Assembly (NCBI GenBank): GCA_029262935.1
Contig: JAJCYK010000338.1
Location: 1-5,212, forward strand
Reading direction: 5' to 3'
DNA from: Cytophagales bacterium
Lineage (GTDB): Bacteria > Bacteroidota > Bacteroidia > Cytophagales > Cyclobacteriaceae
Length of the DNA stretch: 5,212 nt
Position numbers and translations under genes: made by a program
Notes under the pieces: generated by a model
What the model was told of the DNA's origin: nothing
Databases searched by the model: none
The model's input: only the letters and a program-made list of their open reading frames with translations
Shown: positions 1 through 5,212 of the stretch, piece by piece
Layout: every line of letters starts with the position of its first letter
Numbering within the stretch: the stretch's first letter is position 1

Positions 1-1234
1 TATCCACTCCTTTACGATTTGATGAGATATAGCCATGATCCATTTCAGGATGCCAGGTAATACCGAAGTCGTCCTGAGGGCTATTTAACGGAAATCCCAA
101 ATTAACAGCCTCTACCATTTGATCCAGGTCAATTTGGAAAACATCTAACCCTCCAAGCCCTCCTCGCCCGTCGGAGGAAAAGTATAAAGATCCTTGCATA
201 AAATGTGGGAAAAGTTCATTCCCTAGACTATTAACTTCTGGTCCCAGGTTAACGGGTTTACCCCAAGCGCCATTCTTTCGCTCACTTTTATAGATATCTG
301 TTCCTCCATACCCTCCAGGCATATCAGAAGCAAAATATAGTACCGATTCACTCTGGTTTAATGTTGGATGGGCTACTGAATAGTCTCTATGATTAAGATT
401 CAAAGATGCGGGCTCCTCCCAATGTCCATTTGGCTTCATTCTTGAGGTTAATAGTTGCAATCTCCGCGATTTGTCGGAATCCTTGGAAGAGGCATTTCGG
501 GTAAAAATAACTTCGCTGCCTTCATTGTGAAATACTGCTGGCCCTTCGTGATATAGGGAATTGAGCTTGCTATTGAGGTATCGAGGAAAACCCGCCTTTC
601 CGCGCTTTAATGGTGCGTAGTAAAGATCATAATAAGGATTCTCGTTCCAAGTTGCCACTTTTTTCATAAGCCCACCTGTGTTCCCTGGAGCAACAAATAC
701 CAACCCTCCATTCCAAAGCGTGGGACTGAACACTGGGCCCTCGATATGAAGATCCATGGTCCGTAGTGTAAAACGTTTGTTAATAAGGGTCTCTAAATTG
801 GAAAGCGTAGCTAAATACATCGATGCTCTGGAATCCTCTGGAAATTGCGCTTGGTACTTCTTGTACCAGTCGATGGCTTCCCTAAACTTTTCTTGTTTGC
901 TTAGAACGGAGGCTAAATGCAACCAATGTTCTCCTGGAGATTGGTTCGTCTTAATGGCTTGATGATACCAAAAGGAAGCATTGTGATGGTCTGATAACAT
1001 CCTATAACAGTCTGCAATCCGAATTTGGGCTTCATTAAAGTCCGGTTGTTCGGATAAAACCTTCTGATAGAGTATAGCTGCGTGCTGGTAAGCTTGTTTA
1101 TCAAAATATTTATTTGCCTGTCTAAGCGCGCTGTTGAATTTATGTGGTTGGTTTAAAACTAGTTGCCCGTTAATTTGGAAACTAATAGCCATTAATAATA
1201 TCAAAGCCAATCTTCGAATATTCCTCATACTCAT
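1..1234 (-). CDS. TPR/PD40 repeat protein, PorE/OmpA-family-like, 3' end outside window (partial)
   Basis: The reading frame is open for 411 codons from ATG at 1234 to the window edge, so the C-terminus is missing. Residues 1-24 form a signal peptide: basic MSMRNIRR, a hydrophobic core, then a likely cut after INGQ. Residues about 39-150 are TPR-like helices (e.g. YFDKQAYQHAAILYQK). From about 165 on there are PD40/WD40-like propeller blades, with SDMPGGYGGTDIY near 303-315, YFSSDGRGGLGGLDVF near 351-366 and GYISSNRKG near 401-409. The layout matches the neighbouring gene at 1385-3484, and 21 of 30 residues are identical over one blade (286-315 here against 295-324 there), so the two are tandem paralogues. 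By analogy it should be a periplasmic, outer-membrane-associated protein. Whether it carries the CRD and OmpA domains cannot be seen. The second ATG at 1228 is an equally good start: AGAGG sits 8 bases before it, but only 2 bases before the first ATG. A terminator separates it from the upstream operon, so it probably has its own promoter. Confidence 0.9.
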   Translation of the reverse strand, partial: MSMRNIRRLALILLMAISFQINGQLVLNQPHKFNSALRQANKYFDKQAYQHAAILYQKVLSEQPDFNEAQIRIADCYRMLSDHHNASFWYHQAIKTNQSPGEHWLHLASVLSKQEKFREAIDWYKKYQAQFPEDSRASMYLATLSNLETLINKRFTLRTMDLHIEGPVFSPTLWNGGLVFVAPGNTGGLMKKVATWNENPYYDLYYAPLKRGKAGFPRYLNSKLNSLYHEGPAVFHNEGSEVIFTRNASSKDSDKSRRLQLLTSRMKPNGHWEEPASLNLNHRDYSVAHPTLNQSESVLYFASDMPGGYGGTDIYKSERKNGAWGKPVNLGPEVNSLGNELFPHFMQGSLYFSSDGRGGLGGLDVFQIDLDQMVEAVNLGFPLNSPQDDFGITWHPEMDHGYISSNRKGVD

Positions 1235-1253
1235 ACCCTCTTTAATAAAGGGT
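1235..1253 (-). promoter_or_regulatory. Hairpin abutting the start codon of the downstream PD40 gene
   Basis: Read on the minus strand, ACCC-TTT pairs with AAA-GGGT around an ATT loop, with a two-base GA bulge. This gives seven base pairs ending directly at the ATG at 1234. It covers the only purine-rich ribosome-binding-like stretch (AGAGG), so it could reduce translation initiation. The stem is short and A/T-rich in part, and Bacteroidota often do not depend on a Shine-Dalgarno sequence, so a regulatory role is only a possibility. Confidence 0.25.
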
Positions 1254-1324
1254 ACAATTTATCTCATCAAAGGAATAGATACTTGACTTTTATGACCTTG
1301 GCATTACATCGGTAATTCTTAAGC

Positions 1325-1362
1325 AAAAAATAACCCTTGTCCGGGTATTGACAAGGGTTATT
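1325..1362 (-). terminator. Rho-independent terminator after the PorE-like gene
   Basis: A perfect 12-base inverted repeat (arms 1329-1340 and 1351-1362; AATAACCCTTGT read on either strand) encloses a 10-base loop. On the minus strand the stem is followed at once by T residues, giving six T in a row counting the end of the stem. It lies 22 bases past the stop codon of the gene ending at 1385, which is the expected place for an intrinsic terminator closing that operon. On the plus strand there is no comparable T tract, so it is read as one-directional. Confidence 0.92.
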
Positions 1363-1384
1363 CAAGACGGTTAGTAATTTCTTT

Positions 1385-3484
1385 CTAGTAGGACACTATT
1401 TGGAATTCAGTCCGTCTATTAAATTGATGTTGAGCTTCACTACACTCAATGTCATTGCCACAATCATTTACTAATTGGCGCTCGCCAAAATGAGCTCTTT
1501 CTAATCGATCTGCTGCAATACCTTTTTTAATTAGGTATTGCATCGTTGAACTAGACCTTCTTTGAGATAGTGCGTCGTTGTAATTGTCGGTTTGTCTGGA
1601 ATCTGTATGGGAGTCCATTGCAAGTTTCATGTTCGGATACTCGGTCATTAATTCTACCAGTTTGTCCAACTGTTCTTGAGCATCTAGTCGAATGTTCGAT
1701 TTGTCAAGATCGAAGTAAATGTTACTGATCCTAATAATCTCACCTACTTCAATGTTACTGGCAGCCAATGCCGTTTGCAATTGATTTTCGTTGCCTTTAT
1801 AGGCATATACCGAATCCATAGGCAAAACAAAACTTTGACGCTTGCCGCTAATGTTCTCAATGAGTAGGATATCTGCTGAAGCAATCTCTCCTGGGATCTC
1901 CAAAGGAGGGTATTCAGGAATTTTCTCTAACTCTACTTTGACAGAAATTCGTTCTGTTCCTGGTTCCAGTTCTCCAATTGGTACCACCACGGCATTGTCG
2001 TAGTATCCCTCTTTACTTCCTTTAATTTCATATTCTCTATTGGGAAGTGCATCGTATTGGATCATATTTCGCTCCTTTAAAATGGGCGCAGGTCGATCTG
2101 TAGTTTTGTCCAAAGCAAATAATATCCCTCCGTCAATTGGTTCGCCTGTGGCCTTGTCCACCAAATAGGCATCCACGATTATTCTGTTTAGTAAAACAGA
2201 GTAAATGTCATCATCTCCGGTGCCCCCATCGCGATTTGAGCTTATGTATCCGGTTTTTCCAAATTCATCCAGAATTAAACCGAAATCATCTTTAGTAGTG
2301 TTTATGGGATAGCCTAGGTTTATTACTCCAGGAGCCTCATCTTCAAGTAACCAGGTCTTATAGGTGTCCAATCCGCCAAGGCCGCCATATCCGTTGCTTG
2401 AGAAGTACAACAACTTATCGTCATAAAGAAATGGGAACATTTCATCACCTTCACTGTTAATCTCCTTGCCCAAATTTGTTGGCTTGGACCATGTAGTATC
2501 GTATGTACTCACATATAAATCCGTCCCTCCATACCCTCCAGGCATGTCTGAGACAAAATACAAACGTTTACCATCACGACTAAGAGTCGGGTGCCCAACA
2601 GAATACTCATCACTGTTAAAAGGCATTTCTGCTATGTTAGTCCATCCAGTTTCTGGACTTACATCCGCGGTGTATAGCTTTAACTTTACTATTCCTTCAT
2701 CGCTAATACCCGTTTTACTTTGATAGTAGTTGTTGCGGGTAAATATCATTTTTTTGCCATCAGGATAAAATGTGACAGGCCCTTCATGGAATTTGCTATT
2801 AACTTCTTTACTAAATCCAAGTGGCACACTGTGAGCACCATTGCTTACGGTAGTATAGTACAGGTCTAAATAAGGTTTTTGATTCCACTTAAACTTTTGT
2901 TTTATCAAGGATGGTCGTGGACGTGCTGATGCGAATACAATCCCTTCTTGGAAATAACTAGGACTAAAGTCTGCCTCAGGCGAATTAGTTCCCAGCTCAT
3001 TCAAACTATATAAAGCGGAATCTATATAGTAATCTGTTATGTTTTCGATTCCTTCGATCTTCAAAGGTGCCCGGCTGTCCATTGAAACTAAATCGTAATA
3101 CTTTTGGTATTGATCTTTAGCTTCAGTCAAGTTACCGGTGTAGTGCAAGGCTTGTGCGTAGTACAGGTGATGAATGGGTTTCATCACGGATTTGTCTTCA
3201 ATCTGTGCATACCAAGCAGCTGAACTGTCCTGCGCATTGAGCTTGCGATAACTTTCAGCAACCTTTAATCTCAAAGTATCTGTAGCGCCTTCCTTCTCAA
3301 TGATTTGTTTATACAAACGAGCAGCATCGTGATACGCAAAGTATTCAAAATACAAGTCTGCTTTGCGCATCTTTTTTGTAAAATTCAGGCCTAAATTTCC
3401 TATCTCTGGATTATCACCTAATATTTGGGCGGGCAATTGAGTTGCCAGTAACCATATTGATAAAAGTATAATTCCTTTTTTCAT
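1385..3484 (-). CDS. PorE-like T9SS-associated protein: TPR, PD40 propeller, CRD and OmpA C-terminal domain
   Basis: A complete protein of 699 residues. It opens with a signal peptide (MKKGIILLSIWLLATQLPAQ, likely cut after PAQ; no lipobox cysteine). Residues about 41-150 are TPR-like helices. Residues about 168-430 hold PD40/WD40-like blades, with key motifs FSPSYFQEGIVFASARP, SDMPGGYGGTDLY, YFSSNGYGGLGGLDTY and GYISSNRDGG. Residues about 435-520 resemble a carboxypeptidase-regulatory-like beta domain (VDAYLVDKATGEPIDGG). Residues about 585-697 are an OmpA peptidoglycan-binding domain, with IYFDLDKSNIR, SHTDSRQTDNYNDALSQRR and the closing FNRRTEF, including the conserved Asp and Arg that bind diaminopimelate in this family. 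The order TPR, propeller, CRD, OmpA is that of PorE (PG1058) of Porphyromonas gingivalis, which ties T9SS parts to peptidoglycan. It lies 29 bases after the PorP/SprF gene, so the two are probably co-transcribed and may act as partners. The domain assignment is firm; the exact T9SS role is inferred, because many Bacteroidota encode several such paralogues. Confidence 0.93.
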   Translation of the reverse strand: MKKGIILLSIWLLATQLPAQILGDNPEIGNLGLNFTKKMRKADLYFEYFAYHDAARLYKQIIEKEGATDTLRLKVAESYRKLNAQDSSAAWYAQIEDKSVMKPIHHLYYAQALHYTGNLTEAKDQYQKYYDLVSMDSRAPLKIEGIENITDYYIDSALYSLNELGTNSPEADFSPSYFQEGIVFASARPRPSLIKQKFKWNQKPYLDLYYTTVSNGAHSVPLGFSKEVNSKFHEGPVTFYPDGKKMIFTRNNYYQSKTGISDEGIVKLKLYTADVSPETGWTNIAEMPFNSDEYSVGHPTLSRDGKRLYFVSDMPGGYGGTDLYVSTYDTTWSKPTNLGKEINSEGDEMFPFLYDDKLLYFSSNGYGGLGGLDTYKTWLLEDEAPGVINLGYPINTTKDDFGLILDEFGKTGYISSNRDGGTGDDDIYSVLLNRIIVDAYLVDKATGEPIDGGILFALDKTTDRPAPILKERNMIQYDALPNREYEIKGSKEGYYDNAVVVPIGELEPGTERISVKVELEKIPEYPPLEIPGEIASADILLIENISGKRQSFVLPMDSVYAYKGNENQLQTALAASNIEVGEIIRISNIYFDLDKSNIRLDAQEQLDKLVELMTEYPNMKLAMDSHTDSRQTDNYNDALSQRRSSSTMQYLIKKGIAADRLERAHFGERQLVNDCGNDIECSEAQHQFNRRTEFQIVSY

Positions 3485-3513
3485 ATCTATTTCAGATTTG
3501 AGAATTTCCTAAA

Positions 3514-4455
3514 TTAAAAGTACCGAGGGGTTATAACCTTATTCTTAGCATATCTAAAGCGATAGTTTATCATCAGCTCATGAGATCCTGAGTTTACTCG
3601 TCTTAAATCAGTGGTATTAGCAAAGTCGTAGGAATATCCTAATAACAGCTGATCAGTAACCTGTAATTGCATCATTGCATCTATATCCGCCATTGACCTC
3701 CATGAAAGCCCCAACCAAAGCACATCGGAAAACAGTACGTTGGCATTTAAGTCCAATTCAATGGGAGCGCCTTCAACTACTTTCAGTAAGAAGTTTGGTT
3801 TTAATTTAACATTATGACTTAACTCAAACATATAACCACTTGTCAAGAAGTAATGTCGTTCTTGTCTGGCATCAGAGTCCTCCTCTATTACTTGTTCATC
3901 AAGGCTATTGTTTATGAACTGAGGTACAGATAACCCTACATAGAACTTGTCAGTGTAGTAGTAAACCCCTGCCCCCAAATTTGGCATAAACTTATTGACA
4001 TCCACGCTGAATACATTATCCGATGGATCTTGAGGTCTCAGCTCTGTTAAATCTGCATTGTAACTCGTGAAACCCACTTGAAGCCCCAAGGACAATGTTC
4101 CTTTATCAGTAAAGATTCGGTAAGCATAACTACCTGTTACTCCTGTTTGGTTAAACACGGTAATCTTGTCATGAATTACTTGCAAGCCAAGGGCAATCTT
4201 TGCATTTCTTATTGGTGAATGCAAAGAAAAAGTCTGGGTAGTCGGGGCTCCGTTTAATCCAGTCCATTGATCTCGAAATAACGCAGTTGCGCTTAACGAT
4301 TCGTGACTTCCTGCATAGGCAGGGTTAAGGGCCAAACCATTAAACATGTATTGGGTAAACATAGCCTCTTGCTGTGCTTGCACTTGAGGGGTCACCCCTA
4401 AGATGAACAACCCGATTATTAGTAGTGATTTAAAGATTTTCATTTTGATCATCAT
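3514..4455 (-). CDS. PorP/SprF family type IX secretion system outer-membrane protein
   Basis: A protein of 313 residues, the usual size for the family. A signal peptide spans residues 1-28, with a hydrophobic core LLIIGLFILG and a cut after QVQA. The hallmark PorP/SprF N-terminal block follows: QQEAMFTQYMFNGLALNPAY, then AGS and, near 62-65, the DQWTG-type motif. The rest alternates polar and hydrophobic residues like a transmembrane beta-barrel (e.g. IALGLQV, LSLGLQVGFTSY, GAGVYYYTDKFYVGLSVP, LLLGYSYDF), and the chain ends in an aromatic residue (RYF) as outer-membrane barrels usually do. In Flavobacterium, SprF is encoded just after the adhesin SprB and is needed for its secretion. The same order is seen here, with the adhesin stop only 22 bases upstream, so this is probably the dedicated partner of that adhesin. 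Three in-frame ATGs (4455, 4452, 4443) could start it. The third gives the most typical signal peptide (MKIFKS...), while AAGGA lies 12 bases before the first. Family is certain, start is not. Confidence 0.95.
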   Translation of the reverse strand: MMIKMKIFKSLLIIGLFILGVTPQVQAQQEAMFTQYMFNGLALNPAYAGSHESLSATALFRDQWTGLNGAPTTQTFSLHSPIRNAKIALGLQVIHDKITVFNQTGVTGSYAYRIFTDKGTLSLGLQVGFTSYNADLTELRPQDPSDNVFSVDVNKFMPNLGAGVYYYTDKFYVGLSVPQFINNSLDEQVIEEDSDARQERHYFLTSGYMFELSHNVKLKPNFLLKVVEGAPIELDLNANVLFSDVLWLGLSWRSMADIDAMMQLQVTDQLLLGYSYDFANTTDLRRVNSGSHELMINYRFRYAKNKVITPRYF

Positions 4456-4477
4456 TTATCTTTCTAATCCTTCAATA

Positions 4478-5212
4478 TTATCTGTGAATGACTACGTATC
4501 CACTTAAGACTTTACTTCCATCACCAAGGTCAACCACGTAGAAGTAGGAGCCATCTGGAACTTCCTTATCTCCTATGATAATTCCTTCATTGGATTGTCC
4601 TCGCCATACTCGGGCAGTATTATCATATCCTCGAACCTTGTAAACCAGGTTGCCCCAGCGGTTGAATATTTTGACCACATTATTCGGGAATTGATTTATG
4701 CCTTCTATTACCCATACATCATTTTGACGATCACCATTTGGTGAGAAAGCGTTAAAGATAGTAAGGGGCACGTCTTTAATTATTATGGTTACCGTAGCAG
4801 TATCTGTACCGCCATTGCCATCACTTATGGTATAAGTAAAGGTGTCCGTTCCTACAAAGCCTGCAGGTGGGGTATAAGTAAAGCTGCCATCAGGATTCAT
4901 CGCTACCGTACCGCCTTGAGTAGTGGTGGCGTCAAAGGCCGTTACCGTTAAGGCATCTCCTTCTGGATCCGTATCGTTAACCAATACGCCTGGTGCATCA
5001 ATGGTTAATGGGGTATCCACATCGGTTTCGTAGGCATCATCCACTGCATCAGGATCATTGTTCCCTGCATTGGGATCGGTGATTACAATAGTTACTGTTG
5101 CAGTATCCGTACCGCCATTGCCATCACTAATGGTATACGTAAAGGTGTCCGTTCCTACAAAGCCTGCAGGTGGGGTATAAGTAAAGCTGCCATCAGGGTT
5201 CATCGCTACCGT
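4478..5212 (-). CDS. Large repeat adhesin, C-terminal part, with gliding-motility-associated (type B) T9SS sorting domain (5' end outside window)
   Basis: The frame is open from the window edge to TAA at 4478-4480, giving 244 visible residues; the true start lies beyond 5212. The visible part has one complete 101-residue Ig/cadherin-like unit and most of a second. Motifs are MNPDGSFTYTPPAGFVGTD, FTYTISDGNGGTDTATVTI, DAVDDAYETDVDTPL and GVLVNDTDPEGDALTV. This is the pattern of the tandem repeats of about 95-100 residues in giant bacterial surface proteins; the Asp-rich stretches suggest calcium binding. The last 97 residues are the gliding motility-associated C-terminal domain (CHU_C type), recognised by IFNAFSPNGDRQNDVWVI, KIFNRWGNLVY, W(R)GQSNEG, VPDGSYFYVVDL and GYVVIHR. 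That domain directs export across the outer membrane by the T9SS. The product is therefore expected to be secreted and displayed on the surface. Downstream lies a PorP/SprF gene, the usual partner for such cargo. The ATG at 5203 is internal to the repeat and is not the start. Ligand and full length cannot be told. Confidence 0.93.
   Translation of the reverse strand, partial: TVAMNPDGSFTYTPPAGFVGTDTFTYTISDGNGGTDTATVTIVITDPNAGNNDPDAVDDAYETDVDTPLTIDAPGVLVNDTDPEGDALTVTAFDATTTQGGTVAMNPDGSFTYTPPAGFVGTDTFTYTISDGNGGTDTATVTIIIKDVPLTIFNAFSPNGDRQNDVWVIEGINQFPNNVVKIFNRWGNLVYKVRGYDNTARVWRGQSNEGIIIGDKEVPDGSYFYVVDLGDGSKVLSGYVVIHR
4481..4771 (-). other. Type B T9SS C-terminal sorting domain (gliding motility-associated CTD) within the adhesin
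   Basis: These 97 codons begin at VPLTIFNAFSPNGD, three residues after the last repeat unit breaks off (TVTIIIKD), so the sorting domain is attached almost without a linker. The Asn-Gly-Asp-x-x-Asn-Asp turn and the KIFNRWGNLVY strand are the strongest diagnostic blocks. In characterised Flavobacterium proteins this class of domain depends on a SprF-like protein for secretion, which fits the next gene in the operon. Confidence 0.93.
4788..4909 (-). repeat. Direct repeat copy 2 (last visible unit) of the adhesin 303-base tandem repeat
   Basis: This segment matches 5091-5212 exactly 303 bases away, with 116 of 122 bases identical by direct comparison, including an uninterrupted 59-base match (4836-4894). 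It encodes the MNPDGSF...GTDTATVT part of the repeat. The copy ends where the sequence turns into the sorting domain, so it is the final, 3'-most unit. Confidence 0.95.
5091..5212 (-). repeat. Direct repeat copy 1 of the adhesin 303-base tandem repeat, running off the window
   Basis: The partner of 4788-4909 at a period of 303 bases (101 codons). The match continues to the last base of the window, so further units are likely beyond 5212. The differences between the copies leave the encoded residues unchanged across this segment, which points to a recent duplication or to ongoing homogenisation with purifying selection. Confidence 0.93.

Noticed and set aside
756..962. Open frame of 68 codons on the plus strand
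   Set aside because: It lies wholly inside, and antisense to, the coding sequence of the partial PD40 gene. It shows no recognisable motif and has a low-complexity, Cys/Ser/Leu-rich product typical of a shadow frame.
913..1104. Open frame of 63 codons on the minus strand
   Set aside because: It overlaps the real TPR-coding frame of the partial gene in another frame. The real frame has a signal peptide and clear TPR and PD40 motifs; this one has none.
1268..1275. Possible Bacteroidota -7 promoter element (TTCCTTTG on the minus strand, one mismatch to TAnnTTTG) upstream of the partial gene
   Set aside because: No matching TTG-type -33 element is visible about 19 bases upstream. A single degenerate motif is too weak to call, although a promoter is expected somewhere in 1235-1324.
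2466..2723. Open frame of 85 codons on the plus strand
   Set aside because: It is antisense to the PD40 blades of the PorE-like gene and has no family features; the apparent Pro/Tyr-rich product is the mirror of the Gly-Gly-Tyr-Gly-Gly codons.
4788..5212. Repeats considered as a mobile element or CRISPR-like array
   Set aside because: The repeats are in-frame protein domains of 101 codons within one open frame, with no terminal inverted repeats, transposase or short unique spacers.
1385..5212. A previously undescribed system
   Set aside because: All the families and their order are known from T9SS and gliding-motility loci in Bacteroidota; nothing here requires a new mechanism.

Overview
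The window most likely comes from a member of the Bacteroidota. All of its genes belong to families tied to the type IX secretion system (T9SS) and gliding or surface-adhesin biology of that phylum. These are a gliding-motility-associated C-terminal secretion domain, a PorP/SprF-family outer-membrane protein, and PD40/OmpA proteins with signal peptides ending in the ...AQ/...GQ style common in the group. The bases look moderately A+T rich throughout. I cannot place the organism below phylum level.

Every gene is on the minus strand, so transcription runs from high to low coordinates. From 5212 down to 4478 is the 3' end of a large repeat adhesin. It shows tandem 101-residue Ig/cadherin-like units and then a type B T9SS sorting domain. 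After 22 bases comes a PorP/SprF-family protein (4455-3514). After a further 29 bases comes a PorE-like TPR/PD40/CRD/OmpA protein (3484-1385). This three-gene run ends at a strong intrinsic terminator (1325-1362). Past a short intergenic stretch, a second gene begins at 1234 and leaves the window at base 1. It is a paralogue of the PorE-like gene, with the same signal peptide, TPR and PD40 layout, and its C-terminal half is not visible.

The first three genes make sense as a secretion and anchoring set. The adhesin is cargo that is exported through the T9SS and held at the surface. The PorP/SprF barrel is the outer-membrane partner that type B cargo typically needs. The PorE-like protein would link that barrel to peptidoglycan through its OmpA domain. 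This division of labour is inferred from family knowledge and gene order; it is not shown by the sequence alone.

No RNA genes, insertion sequences, CRISPR arrays or integration sites are visible. There is no gene-free stretch longer than about 150 bases. I do not see a new system here. The points worth a second look are the near-identical adhesin repeats, the tandem duplication of the PorE-like gene across a terminator, and a hairpin lying directly against the start codon of the second copy.
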